A stretch of DNA of 54,426 bases from an uncultured Pelagibacteraceae bacterium (GTDB lineage: Bacteria; Pseudomonadota; Alphaproteobacteria; Pelagibacterales; Pelagibacteraceae): positions 1 to 54,426 of the forward strand of contig CACAYA010000006.1 in NCBI GenBank assembly GCA_902536575.1, given 5' to 3'. The translations under genes were made by a program, and so were the position numbers. Of the stretch, positions 1 to 10,548 are shown piece by piece. Below the pieces are notes generated by a model, which did no database searches, was not told where the DNA came from, and worked only from the letters and a program-made list of their open reading frames with translations. Each line of letters starts with the position of its first letter. Position 1 is the stretch's first letter.

Positions 1-1337
1 AATTTTTTCATTTTGTTTATTGCTATTTCGCAACTATCTAACCGACTAGGTTGTCCAGAACCAATACCAACTGTAGTCTCATTAGAAGCAAGAACAATCG
101 CGTTAGACTTAACGTTCCGGCAAATATTAAAAGCAAAAATTAGATTTTTCATTTCTCTTGAAGTTGGTTTTCGTTTTGACATAATTTTAAAATCTTTGGT
201 GGTAAATTTTTTAAGATCCTCTGATTGAATTAGAATCTCATTACCAATTGACGTATGTTTTAAATCACTACTAATTTTATAATTTGAACTATTTATTAGT
301 CTTAAATTTTTCTTTTTCTTTAATATTTTTAAAGCACTAGAGTCAAAGTTATTAGCTATAATTACCTCAAGAAATATTTTACTTAATTCAAGAGCTAAAA
401 GTCTTGTTATTTTAAAATTACAAGAAACTATACCTCCAAAAGCACTTATTGGGTCACACGCAAATGCAGACTTATAACTCTCAAGATGGTCCTTTTTGAT
501 AGAGACACCGCAAGGATTTGCATGTTTAACAATTACTGTTCCAGTATTTTTTGGAAGTGATTTTGAAATTGTTAATGCTGCAAAAATATCATTATAATTA
601 TTATAACTAAGCTGCTTTCCATGGATTTGTTTGATATCCATTATTGAATTTTTTGAATAAATTCCACTTTCTTGGTGAGGATTTTCACCATACCTAAGTG
701 TTTCAATTAAGTTTCCATGCAAAACCCTCTTTTTTGGAAAATTTGTATGAGTTATTTTATTAAAATAATCTGAAATTATAGAGTCATAATAAGCCGTTTC
801 CGTAAAAGCAATTCTCGATTGCTTTTCTCTAAAATATAAGGATGTTGATCCTTTATATTTATTTAGTTCGTCTATTAATTCAGCGTATTGTTCAGTAGAT
901 GTAATTACTGCTACATCTTTGTAATTTTTTGCTGCAGATCTAACCATGGTGGGACCACCTATATCGATATTTTCAATTATTTTACTGTGATTGGTGCTAT
1001 TTTTTAATACTTCTTCGAATGGATAAAAATTAGCTATAATTAAATCTATATTTTCAAAATTATTATCTCTTAAATCCTTTAAGTGCAATTTATTTTCTCT
1101 TTTATTTAATATTCCAGCATGAATTTTTGGATGAAGAGTTTTTACCCTTCCATCTAAAATTTCAGGTGAATTTGTAAAGTTTGATACTTCAATACAATTA
1201 AATTTCAATTTTTTAATTTCTTTATAAGTGCCACCAGAACTTATAATTTTTATTTTATTTTTTTTTAGTACATTTAAAATGGGTTTTAGGTTTTTTTTAT
1301 TCGAGACAGAAATAAGAGCTGTTTTTATTTTTTTCAT
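1..1337 (-). CDS. purH: Bifunctional AICAR formyltransferase/IMP cyclohydrolase (3' end truncated by window edge)
   Basis: Manual reverse-strand translation from ATG at 1337: MKKIKTALISVSNKKNLKPILNVLKK...SSGGTYKEIKKL...EILDGRVKTLHPKIHAGIL...NLYPF-like NFYPFEEV...IDIGGPTMVRSAAKN...LRYGENPHQ...IHGKQLSYNN...ANPCG, all PurH motifs; not in ORF track because it runs off the edge. Confidence 0.97.
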   Translation of the reverse strand, partial: MKKIKTALISVSNKKNLKPILNVLKKNKIKIISSGGTYKEIKKLKFNCIEVSNFTNSPEILDGRVKTLHPKIHAGILNKRENKLHLKDLRDNNFENIDLIIANFYPFEEVLKNSTNHSKIIENIDIGGPTMVRSAAKNYKDVAVITSTEQYAELIDELNKYKGSTSLYFREKQSRIAFTETAYYDSIISDYFNKITHTNFPKKRVLHGNLIETLRYGENPHQESGIYSKNSIMDIKQIHGKQLSYNNYNDIFAALTISKSLPKNTGTVIVKHANPCGVSIKKDHLESYKSAFACDPISAFGGIVSCNFKITRLLALELSKIFLEVIIANNFDSSALKILKKKKNLRLINSSNYKISSDLKHTSIGNEILIQSEDLKKFTTKDFKIMSKRKPTSREMKNLIFAFNICRNVKSNAIVLASNETTVGIGSGQPSRLDSCEIAINKMKK

Positions 1338-2962
1338 TATAATTTAAGTATTTCCCATTTTATAATTTGCTCATTTTTTTTATTCATTCCAGAAATAAAA
1401 ATGTTCTGATTATCTTTGTATGAATTTTTATTACCGAAATATAGGCTATTATCAATGTTTATATCCAAGTCATCACAATTGAATTTCCAACCTTCATCTT
1501 CTAGCTCAATAAGTATAGATTTATTGTCCTGAGTTTTCATAACTTTAGCACTTGGATTTAGATGAAATCTAATATCAAATTTAATCTCTTTATTGGGATT
1601 TTTTCTTAAAATTTTATCATGCCCTACAAACTTGTTTTGCTCTGGATAAAACTCAACTTCCCTTTCATGAATTGTGCCAAACCTTTTTAAATATCCGTCA
1701 TGTGATCCTATAATTTTCCAGTAATTTTTTTCAAACACAACATTCTTTCTCGAAACTTTAAGTCCTCGCTTAAGCAGAATGTTGTTCTTAACTTTTTTGG
1801 AGGAGCATGAAGAAAAATCTTCTATGATCAAGGTACTATGAAGAGCAGTGCTTCTGCAGAGTTTGTTTAATTTATGCTTTTTGTTTGAGAAATATCCAGA
1901 ATTAGTTATTAATTTTTTCTGATTTGAGAATATTTCTAAGGATAGAGCTCCGTATTGATAGTCTTTAGAAAAATCCTTGCTTGGACTGGAACCAACATCC
2001 ATAGTTAAAACCATTTTTTTATTTTTTAAAATGACATATCCACCAAGCTCATTCACATTAGTTTTAAAAGTATAACCAAATCTTTTTAAGTACTGATCGA
2101 AGTTATCATTTTCTGAATGATAATTGCCGTTAAAAAAAACGTCAGCACCAACATTTTTCCATATAAATGCATAACTTGATCCTAAATAAAATATTGTTTC
2201 ATCTATATATTCTGGAATGACATTTTGAGATTCCTTGAACCACTCCCTTATAATAATGAAGTATTTAAGGTAAAAGACTAACTGATTAATATTTCTTGAT
2301 TTTGTAAAGCCCTGACTATCAATTGAAGATTTAATTATATTTTTTAAAATACTCAAACCATTTTCAAGATAGTTTTTTTCATTTTTGTAAGCTAACCCAG
2401 TTAAAATTATTGCAGAACAACCAATTAATTTATTTTCAAATTCATTTGAAGATTTAATTTCACTTAGCAAATGGTTAGTTTGCTTTTGTATCATATGATT
2501 GAACATTAAACGATATTCTTTATCGCTATCTTGATAGGTAAGCTGGTGGTTTGATAACCAGGCAATTATTCTTTTAGAAGTTAAATCAAATTCCCAACTA
2601 TCTTTATTGTATTTACCATTCTCTTTTGTCCAGTTTTTAATGACTGACCGTGTAGTTTCTTTCGAAGATTTTAAATCTAAACTAAAAAACCAAAAAAAAT
2701 TATTTAATTTTTCATAATCTTTTGTACTTATTTTATTTTGCCAAATAGACTCAATTGCAAAATCTTCAATTCGGTATTTCTTATTTTGATATTTTATAAT
2801 TGAAGACAGAAGGTGAGGACTTGGCTTATACTCCAAACTATTCTCAAAAGTTTTTGATATTTTTTTTTCGTAAAAATTGGAATTTTGATAAATTTTTTTA
2901 AAATTATTTTTTAAATCAAAATAAAATTGGCTAAAAATACTTAAGGAATTTGCATTAATCAT
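1337..2962 (-). CDS. Heparinase II/III family protein
   Basis: 541 aa ORF; C-terminal GGYVILKNKKMVLTMDVG...GALSLEIFSNQKKLITNSGYF...STALHSTLIIED resembles heparinase II/III C-terminal domain. Confidence 0.8.
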   Translation of the reverse strand: MINANSLSIFSQFYFDLKNNFKKIYQNSNFYEKKISKTFENSLEYKPSPHLLSSIIKYQNKKYRIEDFAIESIWQNKISTKDYEKLNNFFWFFSLDLKSSKETTRSVIKNWTKENGKYNKDSWEFDLTSKRIIAWLSNHQLTYQDSDKEYRLMFNHMIQKQTNHLLSEIKSSNEFENKLIGCSAIILTGLAYKNEKNYLENGLSILKNIIKSSIDSQGFTKSRNINQLVFYLKYFIIIREWFKESQNVIPEYIDETIFYLGSSYAFIWKNVGADVFFNGNYHSENDNFDQYLKRFGYTFKTNVNELGGYVILKNKKMVLTMDVGSSPSKDFSKDYQYGALSLEIFSNQKKLITNSGYFSNKKHKLNKLCRSTALHSTLIIEDFSSCSSKKVKNNILLKRGLKVSRKNVVFEKNYWKIIGSHDGYLKRFGTIHEREVEFYPEQNKFVGHDKILRKNPNKEIKFDIRFHLNPSAKVMKTQDNKSILIELEDEGWKFNCDDLDINIDNSLYFGNKNSYKDNQNIFISGMNKKNEQIIKWEILKL

Positions 2963-2966
2963 TAAC

Positions 2967-3626
2967 TTATTTAAGTTTTAATAAATTAATATTTTTTTTT
3001 ATATCTCCACCATTACTTTTAAAAATAGTTGTCCCAGAAACAAGAATATTTGCTCCAGCATCAATAGCAATTTTACAATTTTCAAAATTTATTCCGCCAT
3101 CGATTTCAATATCAAAGCTCAAATTTTTTTCTTGTTGAATTTTCTTAAGTTGTTTTATTTTATTTAAAACCTCTGGCATAAATTTTTGACCTCCAAAACC
3201 CGGATTAACACTCATGATTAAAACTAGATCTATATGAGCTAAAAATTCAGTAATTAATTCAATTTTCGACTCTGGATTAAGAGAAACTCCAACCTTTTTT
3301 TTTAAATCTTTAATCGTGTTAATTGATTCCCTCAAGTTTTGAGTAGCTTCAGGGTGAATAGTAATTATATCTGCACCTGCATTGGCATATGCTTCTATAT
3401 ATTGATGTACTGGCGAAATCATCAAGTGTACATCAAACTTTAAAGAAGAGTGTTTTCGTAAAGCTTTAATAACTGGGGGACCGATAGTTAAATTTGGAAC
3501 AAAATGACCATCCATGACATCCACATGGATCATGTCTGCTCCACCATTTTCTAATCTCTTAATTTCAGCACCTAATTGACTAAAATCAGCAGATAAAATT
3601 GACGGTGAAATTTGTATATTTTTCAT
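2967..3626 (-). CDS. rpe: Ribulose-phosphate 3-epimerase
   Basis: ISPSILSADFSQLG, HVDVMDGHFVPNLTIGPPV, VNPGFGGQKFMPEVLNKI, EIDGGIN motifs. Confidence 0.97.
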   Translation of the reverse strand: MKNIQISPSILSADFSQLGAEIKRLENGGADMIHVDVMDGHFVPNLTIGPPVIKALRKHSSLKFDVHLMISPVHQYIEAYANAGADIITIHPEATQNLRESINTIKDLKKKVGVSLNPESKIELITEFLAHIDLVLIMSVNPGFGGQKFMPEVLNKIKQLKKIQQEKNLSFDIEIDGGINFENCKIAIDAGANILVSGTTIFKSNGGDIKKNINLLKLK

Positions 3627-3654
3627 TGATAACTAGATTTACTAGTATCAATTT

Positions 3655-4011
3655 TTAAAATTTAATTGAATTAAAAAATTGATAAATTTGTCTCGATATT
3701 TCACTTTCGAGAGGAAATGATAGCATACCCATAACAGAATAGCCCAAGATCCAAGGCATTAAATAAAATCTAATCATGTAAAAAAACCAAGCCACATATA
3801 AGGGTACTAGAGGACCTATAATAAATGAAGGGGTAATTGGTTTAAATAATCTGATTAAAGGATTTGTATATTTAACAAATACTCTCATAAAAAAGAATTG
3901 AGAGTCTTCTCTTTGAAAAATGTTCATTGCAACTCGACCAATTAATGTCCACATGATTATCCCAAACAAATAATCAATAAAATATATAAACGGATGAAAG
4001 TTGGCTGACAT
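3655..4011 (-). CDS. Small membrane protein, YggT-like
   Basis: 118 aa, multiple hydrophobic segments, FVKYTNPLIRLFKPITPSF resembling YggT-type motif. Confidence 0.55.
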   Translation of the reverse strand: MSANFHPFIYFIDYLFGIIMWTLIGRVAMNIFQREDSQFFFMRVFVKYTNPLIRLFKPITPSFIIGPLVPLYVAWFFYMIRFYLMPWILGYSVMGMLSFPLESEISRQIYQFFNSIKF

Positions 4012-4038
4012 TTGAGATTTATATTTGAAAATGAAAAG

Positions 4039-4068
4039 AAAGAAAAGGGGCGAAATTAATCGCCCCTT
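4039..4068 (-). terminator. Rho-independent terminator downstream of the symporter gene
   Basis: AAGGGGCGA (4045-4053) / TCGCCCCTT (4060-4068) perfect 9-bp inverted repeat, 6-nt loop; minus-strand reading is followed by TTTCTTTC T-rich tract, 12 nt after the stop codon at 4080. Confidence 0.8.
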
Positions 4069-4079
4069 ATAAAGTTTAT

Positions 4080-5891
4080 TTACTGTTTTCCAAGAATGGT
4101 TTTACCACTTGGTACACGTACTTCATCAACCATTTTCTGAGTTGCTTTGTCTGGCTCTTGAGTCATTAAACTCACAACCACCATTGCAATTAAACTAACA
4201 GCTGATCCGAAGATACCAAATGTTAATTGAGTAATTCCTAGGAATCCGCTTCCACCAGTTCGTACCCAAACTAAGTACCAAGTACCAGCAGCTAGACCTC
4301 CTAACATACCAGCAATAGCACCTTGTCTGTTAGCTCTCTTCCACCATACACCAAGTACAAGTGGGAAGAACAATCCAGACATCGCAAAGTCAAATGCCCA
4401 GATAACTGAACCTAAGATACCTTGAATCTCCATTGCTGCAATAGTTGCTCCAGCAAAACCAATTACTACAAGTAATACCCTTGCAACAACTAGTCGTTTT
4501 GCAGTTTCCGCTTTTGGATCAATGATCTTATAGTAAACATCATGTGATATAGCGTTTGCAATTGCTAGAATCAAACCATCAGCTGTTGACATGGCAGCTG
4601 CCATACCTCCAGCAGCAACCAGACCTGAGATTACGTAAGGTAATCCAGCTATCTCTGGTGTTGCTAACACAACGGCTTTACCACCCATGAAGAACTCGTT
4701 TAATTCAACAGTTCCATTTCCGTTAAAGTCGCTGATAAACATTAAGTTTGCTTGGTTCCAGTTTTGATACCAATCTATCGCTTGAACTTCTGCAATTGAT
4801 TTACCGATAATACCAGTTGATAATGTCGGATCGATCAATGACAACTTAGATAGTGTAGCTAACATTGGAGCAGAAGAATAAAGTAGGAAGATAAAGAATA
4901 GTGACCAACCTACTGATTTTCTAGCTGCTTTAACACTTGGAGTAGTAAAGTATCTCATCATCACGTGAGGTAATGATGCTGTTCCCATCATCATCGCCAA
5001 TGCTAATGAAATAAATGCCCAAGGAGTTGCGTTAACTGCAGAGTGAGCTTTAGTTATTCCTGCTAGGCCTTTAGGTACCGTTGCTAGATCAGCAGCAGAG
5101 TTTTTGACAAAACCAAACTGTGATTCTAACTCACCAATTCTAGCTACTTCATCAGCTAACATAAAGTGTGGAAAGAAACCTGCACCCATTTTGTTACTGA
5201 TCCAGAATACTGGAAGTAAGTAAGCTATAATTAGAACGATATATTGTGCAACCTGTGTCCAAGTTACCCCTCTCATACCACCTAACATTGAACATAATAA
5301 AATACTTATTAGTCCAATATAAACTGCGTATTGGAATGGGATATCAAGTGCAACAGATGCAATAGTACCTGTAGCGTTAATTTGTGCTGTTACATAAGTA
5401 AATGAAGCAACGGTTAAAACCACTACTGCACTAAATCTTGCTAGATTACCACCGTATCTTGTACCTATAAAATCTGGAACTGTATAACAGCCAAACTTTC
5501 TTAAGTATGGTGCTAATAAAGATGCAACTAACACGTAACCACCAGTCCAACCTACAAGTAGAGCCATATAACCGTAACCTTTAAAATAAATACCTCCAGC
5601 CATTGCAACGAATGAAGCACCAGACATCCAGTCTGCTGCCGTGGCCATTCCGTTGAATACTGTTGGTACTTGTCTTCCAGCTACGTAATACGCATCTGCT
5701 TGGGCTGTTCGTGACAGGTAGCCGATCAATGCATAGATGAACACGGTAAATGCTACAAAACCAATACCGATTGCTTTCGCAGTCATACCCATCTGTTCTG
5801 CAATTGCCATAATAATTATGAATCCTATGAACCCTCCGGTATAGATTCCATAAATCTTAGGCAAGTTGTCTATAAAATTACCCTTTTTCAT
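4080..5891 (-). CDS. Sodium:solute symporter, acetate permease ActP-like (VC_2705-type)
   Basis: 603 aa polytopic protein; YYVAGRQVPTVFNGMATAADWMSGASF, LPHVMMRYFTTPSVKAARKSVGWSLFFI; paired with DUF4212 small subunit and near acs. Confidence 0.9.
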   Translation of the reverse strand: MKKGNFIDNLPKIYGIYTGGFIGFIIIMAIAEQMGMTAKAIGIGFVAFTVFIYALIGYLSRTAQADAYYVAGRQVPTVFNGMATAADWMSGASFVAMAGGIYFKGYGYMALLVGWTGGYVLVASLLAPYLRKFGCYTVPDFIGTRYGGNLARFSAVVVLTVASFTYVTAQINATGTIASVALDIPFQYAVYIGLISILLCSMLGGMRGVTWTQVAQYIVLIIAYLLPVFWISNKMGAGFFPHFMLADEVARIGELESQFGFVKNSAADLATVPKGLAGITKAHSAVNATPWAFISLALAMMMGTASLPHVMMRYFTTPSVKAARKSVGWSLFFIFLLYSSAPMLATLSKLSLIDPTLSTGIIGKSIAEVQAIDWYQNWNQANLMFISDFNGNGTVELNEFFMGGKAVVLATPEIAGLPYVISGLVAAGGMAAAMSTADGLILAIANAISHDVYYKIIDPKAETAKRLVVARVLLVVIGFAGATIAAMEIQGILGSVIWAFDFAMSGLFFPLVLGVWWKRANRQGAIAGMLGGLAAGTWYLVWVRTGGSGFLGITQLTFGIFGSAVSLIAMVVVSLMTQEPDKATQKMVDEVRVPSGKTILGKQ

Positions 5892-6151
5892 TATCCATCC
5901 TCTCTTTCGCTGAAGCCAAACTCTTCATCGATTTTTTCTTGTCTATTCGCAAACCAGAAAATAAGGATTACGAATGCTCCAAGAGATCCCTGACATGTAA
6001 ACCAATATGTCCACGGATAACCGAAAGGTCCTGTGACCTCGTTCATTTCAGCTCCAAAAAGGAAGATGCCAATTGAGAATACAAACCAGATTGCTAACGT
6101 TATCATCAGCAAACCTCTAGATTTCTCCCAATGTTTTTCTTGATTTGACAT
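5891..6151 (-). CDS. DUF4212-type small membrane subunit of SSS symporter
   Basis: 86 aa; YWxxNRGLLxxxLxIWFxVSFG-type pattern (KHWEKSRGLLMITLAIWFVFSIGIFLF...PFGYPWTYWFTCQGSLGAFVILI); 1-bp overlap with symporter. Confidence 0.85.
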   Translation of the reverse strand: MSNQEKHWEKSRGLLMITLAIWFVFSIGIFLFGAEMNEVTGPFGYPWTYWFTCQGSLGAFVILIFWFANRQEKIDEEFGFSEREDG

Positions 6152-6264
6152 TTTTACCTCTCTATTTAGTTATAACTGGCAAAACCATAACCATTATAAG
6201 GCTTTTGAAAAGACCTAAATTTAACAATAATAGGTACTTATTTACTTACTTTTTTAAGGTATAA

Positions 6265-6909
6265 ATGCCACATATAGCTCTAATTATGGCAAAATACAAG
6301 TTAACTTGGAAAGATCTAACAACAACGGATTTTAAGACATATTTGTTCGCAATGTTTAAAGCGTTCATTCCAAAAAAAAAAATTAGAAATTTAGATGAAC
6401 TTGAGGTCTTCATTCAAACTAAATCTGCATGGGTTACGCAAGTAACTTTATATAATTATTTAAAAACTCGGATGGGAACAAGGTATGTTCTTCATTTTGA
6501 TAATGATGAATTCATGGGATCCGTTAATCTTGCTAAATGGAATATTTATTCTGTAGCACTTCAGGATTTATCACTTTTTACTTTCTCTTATTTGAGAGTT
6601 AATTTTAATTTTCAAGATACTAATAAAGCAAAAGAAATTTTTAATAAAATATTAGATGATGAAATTTCGAATAAAATGCCTTTAGATATTGTTGACAAGT
6701 CTAGAATAGATTTTGAAAACAGATTGCAAAATATTAACTGGGATACTTATTATACAGATCTACCGTTTAATCCAAGTGCACTTTCATTATATAAATGGGC
6801 ACCAATTGCTGAAGAGTTAAAAACTTTAGATCGTAAAATTGTTTTAAATTCTATGATATTGAAGTGGGATGTTATTAAACAAGAATTTCAAAACTTAATT
6901 CAGTTTTAA
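6265..6909 (+). CDS. Conserved hypothetical protein between symporter and acs
   Basis: 214 aa ORF with good coding character, divergent from the symporter operon, convergent with acs. Confidence 0.75.
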   Translation: MPHIALIMAKYKLTWKDLTTTDFKTYLFAMFKAFIPKKKIRNLDELEVFIQTKSAWVTQVTLYNYLKTRMGTRYVLHFDNDEFMGSVNLAKWNIYSVALQDLSLFTFSYLRVNFNFQDTNKAKEIFNKILDDEISNKMPLDIVDKSRIDFENRLQNINWDTYYTDLPFNPSALSLYKWAPIAEELKTLDRKIVLNSMILKWDVIKQEFQNLIQF

Positions 6910-8990
6910 ATATTTTTTCTATTATCAACCAAACTATCAACAACGCTTGGATCTGCTAGAGTAGTTGTATCGCCTAATTCACCATGCTCATTGGCAGCAA
7001 TTTTTCTTAAAATTCTTCTCATTATTTTTCCAGATCTTGTCTTTGGAAGACCAGGTGCAAAATGAATATGGTCTGGACGTGCGTGAGCACCCACTTGTTT
7101 TTTTACCCAAAGTTTTAGATCTCTCTCTAATTCGCCTGTTTCAATTTCACCTGCATTTAAAGTGACATAACAATATAAACCATTTCCTTTAATATCATGA
7201 GGATAACCAACCACTGCTGCTTCTGCAACTTTAGGATGAGCAACAAATGCACTTTCAATTTCGGCAGTACCTAAATTATGTCCTGATACAATTATTACAT
7301 CATCAACTCTTCCCGTGATCCAGTAATATCCATCTTTATCTCTTCTACAGCCATCACCAGTAAAATATTTTCCATTAAACTGAGAAAAATATGTGTCGAT
7401 AAATCTTTGATGGTCTCCATATACAGTTCTCATTTGACCTGGCCATGATTGAGCAATACAAAGTCTTCCTTCACCAGCTCCTTTTATCTCTTCACCATTT
7501 TTATCAACAATGACAGGCTTAATCCCATAGAAAGGTTTTGTCGCTGAACCAGGTTTTAATGGAATAGCTCCAGTTTGAGGGGCTATCAATATTCCTCCGG
7601 TCTCTGTTTGCCACCAAGTATCTACAATTGGACACTTGGAGTTTCCAACTGTTTTGTAATACCACATCCAAGCCTCAGGATTAATAGGTTCACCAACAGT
7701 TCCAAGTAATTTTAGAGATTTTCTTGAGGTTTTTTTAACTGGTTTATCGCCTTCACGCATTAAAGCTCTAATTGCTGTAGGAGCAGTATAGAAAATGTTT
7801 ACTTTGTATTTGTCAACGATCTGCCACCATCTTGAAGTGTCAGGATAGTTTGGAATACCTTCAAACATTATTGTTGTAGCACCATTAGCAAGTGGTCCAT
7901 AAATAATATAACTATGTCCAGTCACCCATCCAATATCAGCAGTGCACCAATAAATATCTTTTGGTTTATAATTAAAAATATATTGATGCGTCATTGATGC
8001 GTAAACCATATACCCGCCAGTAGTATGAAGAACTCCTTTTGGTTTACCAGTTGAACCTGAAGTATACAAAATAAATAAAGGATCCTCAGCATTCATTTCC
8101 TCTGGTTCACAATGACTTGGAACATCTTTAATTAGATCATGATACCAAACATCTCTTTCGTTATTCCAATTGATGTAGTTTCCAGTTCTTTTAACAACGA
8201 TACATTTTTTTACGTTCGGACAACTTGTTAGTGCCTCATCTGTTGTGTACTTCAATGGAATAGTTTTTCCACCTCTGACACCTTCATCAGCAGTAATTAT
8301 AAATTCAGATTCGCAATCATTCACTCTACCCGAAATCGATTCTGCAGAGAAACCACCAAATATTATTGAATGAACTGCTCCAATTCTAACACATGCTAAC
8401 ATTAAAATTGCAAGCTCTGGGATCATTGTTAAGTAAATTGTAACTCGATCACCCTTTTTAATTCCAAGTTTTTTTAAACCATTTGCTGCTTTTGAAACTT
8501 TTTGATGTAATTGTTTATAAGTTATTTTTTGACTATCTTTTGGATCATCGCCAACCCAAATAATCGCAGTTTTATCTTTTTTATCTTTTAAATGTCTATC
8601 GATACAGTTTGTAGAAGCATTTAAAGTTCCATCTTGGTACCATTTAATTTTTACTTCTTTGTCGCTATATTTAACGTCTTTGATTTTTTTATAAGGTTTT
8701 ATCCAAGTAATTCTTTTTCCTTCTTTCCTCCAAAAATCATCGTTACCTTTTATAGATTGAGAGTATTTTTGTTGGTACTTACTTTTATTCGCCAAACTTG
8801 CTTTTACCCACTCTGTTTTAGTTTTTATAACTATTTCAGGTGGAGAAGAACTATTCTCTTTTTTACTTTTCTTTTTATTTTTCTTTCTTTTTTTAATCTT
8901 TTTTGAAACCTTTTTTACTTTAGTTTTTTTCTTAACTTTTTTAGAAGATTTTTTTTTTATTTTAGATATTTTTTTCTTCTTTTTAGGCAT
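6906..8990 (-). CDS. acs: Acetyl-CoA synthetase with lysine-rich N-terminal extension
   Basis: [86 protein letters not shown]. Confidence 0.97.
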   Translation of the reverse strand: MPKKKKKISKIKKKSSKKVKKKTKVKKVSKKIKKRKKNKKKSKKENSSSPPEIVIKTKTEWVKASLANKSKYQQKYSQSIKGNDDFWRKEGKRITWIKPYKKIKDVKYSDKEVKIKWYQDGTLNASTNCIDRHLKDKKDKTAIIWVGDDPKDSQKITYKQLHQKVSKAANGLKKLGIKKGDRVTIYLTMIPELAILMLACVRIGAVHSIIFGGFSAESISGRVNDCESEFIITADEGVRGGKTIPLKYTTDEALTSCPNVKKCIVVKRTGNYINWNNERDVWYHDLIKDVPSHCEPEEMNAEDPLFILYTSGSTGKPKGVLHTTGGYMVYASMTHQYIFNYKPKDIYWCTADIGWVTGHSYIIYGPLANGATTIMFEGIPNYPDTSRWWQIVDKYKVNIFYTAPTAIRALMREGDKPVKKTSRKSLKLLGTVGEPINPEAWMWYYKTVGNSKCPIVDTWWQTETGGILIAPQTGAIPLKPGSATKPFYGIKPVIVDKNGEEIKGAGEGRLCIAQSWPGQMRTVYGDHQRFIDTYFSQFNGKYFTGDGCRRDKDGYYWITGRVDDVIIVSGHNLGTAEIESAFVAHPKVAEAAVVGYPHDIKGNGLYCYVTLNAGEIETGELERDLKLWVKKQVGAHARPDHIHFAPGLPKTRSGKIMRRILRKIAANEHGELGDTTTLADPSVVDSLVDNRKNI

Positions 8991-9005
8991 GTGAAATTTT
9001 ATTTT

Positions 9006-9419
9006 TTAAATTCTACTCATGTTATTTATGATTTTCCAGCTTTTATAATCTATTGGCATCACGGATAATCTACTCTGTTTAATTAACGCTAAATTCCTCA
9101 ATTCCTTGCGTTTTTTTATATCTTCCAAAGTAACTGGTCTATCTAATTTTTTTTTAAACTTAACTGTAACAGCTACAAAGCGCCCACTTTTATCAGTTTT
9201 GTCTATGTAATGCTCTTTAATGACCTCTAAAATACCCACAATTTCTTTACCAATATTTGAGTGATAAAAAAAACAAAGATCACCTTTTTTCATAGTCTTT
9301 AAATTTTTTGCAGCCTCATAATTTCTTACCCCATCCCACGGTGCACCTTTGGCACCTGACCTTATTTGTTGATCAATAGACCATACATTTGGTTCAGATT
9401 TCATTAACCAATATTGCAT
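9006..9419 (-). CDS. EVE domain-containing protein
   Basis: MQYWLMKSEPNVWSIDQ...WDGVRNYEAAKNLKTMKKGDLCFFYHSN. Confidence 0.95.
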   Translation of the reverse strand: MQYWLMKSEPNVWSIDQQIRSGAKGAPWDGVRNYEAAKNLKTMKKGDLCFFYHSNIGKEIVGILEVIKEHYIDKTDKSGRFVAVTVKFKKKLDRPVTLEDIKKRKELRNLALIKQSRLSVMPIDYKSWKIINNMSRI

Positions 9420-10492
9420 TATAATTGAACTCCAGCTCCTTTTAAAAAAGCAGCATCTTCATCCAACGGCCATCTAGGTTTTGCTGGGTGATCCAACTCA
9501 CTAAACTGTTTTAACTTAAATTTTTCTAAACCAACCATAGCTATCATTGCAGCATTATCTCCACAAAGATCTATTGGTGGAAAAATGCTTTGGTAATTTT
9601 CTGCTTTGCATAAACTGATCAGCATATTTCTAATATTTTTGTTAGCTGCCACTCCTCCAGCAACTACAAAACTTTTTTTATTTGGGTTATTTTGTTTTTC
9701 GAAATATGTAAAAGCAATTTTAGTTTTCTTATATAAAATTTCTTCAATCGTTCTTTGAAATGATGCAGCAAGATCAAATTTTTCTTGATCAGTTTTAATG
9801 TTTTTAGTTATTTTTAATACTGCAGTTTTAAGTCCTGCAAAAGATAAGTTACAACCACCTTTATTAAAAATAGGTTTTGGTAAATCATATTTATTAGGAT
9901 CACCTTTTTTTGCTAAAATCTCTATTTTTGGACCACCTGGAAATTCTATACCTAAAAGTTTTGCAGTTTTATCAAATGCTTCTCCCAAGGCGTCATCAAT
10001 TGTTGTTCCTAATCTTTTATATTTACCTAAACCTTGAACATTTAAAAATTGTGAATGTCCCCCCGATATTAACAAAAGCAGGTAGGGATAATTTAAATTT
10101 GAATTTAGTTTAGGACTTAAGGCGTGACCTTCTAGATGATTAACCGCTATGAAAGGTTTATCTATAGAAGCGGCAAAAGTTTTTCCAAAACTTAAACCAA
10201 CTGATAGACAAACAATTAAGCCAGGTCCTGCGGTGGAAGCTACAGCGTTAATTTCATCAATTTTCTTTCCACTCTCATCAATAGCTTTTTGAACAATCCA
10301 ATCGATTTTCTCAATATGGGATCGTGCTGCTAATTCTGGAACCACTCCTCCATATTCTTTATGGACTTCAACTTGACTTGAAACAATATTTGATAAGACT
10401 ACTGGATTTCCCTGTTCATTTTCAGTTATTATTGCTGCAGCCGTCTCATCACAGCTCGTTTCTATTCCGAGAATTAAGGGTTTTTTGCTCAT
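9419..10492 (-). CDS. tsaD: tRNA N6-adenosine threonylcarbamoyltransferase
   Basis: ILGIETSCDETAAAI, GGVVPELAARSH, NHLEGHALSP, LLLISGGHSQ, LGEAFDKTAKLLG. Confidence 0.98.
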   Translation of the reverse strand: MSKKPLILGIETSCDETAAAIITENEQGNPVVLSNIVSSQVEVHKEYGGVVPELAARSHIEKIDWIVQKAIDESGKKIDEINAVASTAGPGLIVCLSVGLSFGKTFAASIDKPFIAVNHLEGHALSPKLNSNLNYPYLLLLISGGHSQFLNVQGLGKYKRLGTTIDDALGEAFDKTAKLLGIEFPGGPKIEILAKKGDPNKYDLPKPIFNKGGCNLSFAGLKTAVLKITKNIKTDQEKFDLAASFQRTIEEILYKKTKIAFTYFEKQNNPNKKSFVVAGGVAANKNIRNMLISLCKAENYQSIFPPIDLCGDNAAMIAMVGLEKFKLKQFSELDHPAKPRWPLDEDAAFLKGAGVQL

Positions 10493-10548
10493 TCAAATAG
10501 TTTTTAATAATTGTACAATCTCAATACAAGTAAGAAATAAATAAATTT

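Noticed and set aside
13-228. Plus-strand 71-aa ORF at the left edge
   Set aside because: Antisense to the strongly supported purH coding sequence.
6965-7165. Plus-strand 66-aa ORF within acs
   Set aside because: Antisense to conserved acs C-terminal motifs.
8634-8906. Plus-strand 90-aa Phe-rich ORF
   Set aside because: Antisense shadow of the Lys-rich acs 5' end (AAA/AAG read as TTT/CTT); no independent coding evidence.
9798-10113. Two overlapping plus-strand ORFs within tsaD
   Set aside because: Antisense to conserved tsaD motifs; no family resemblance.
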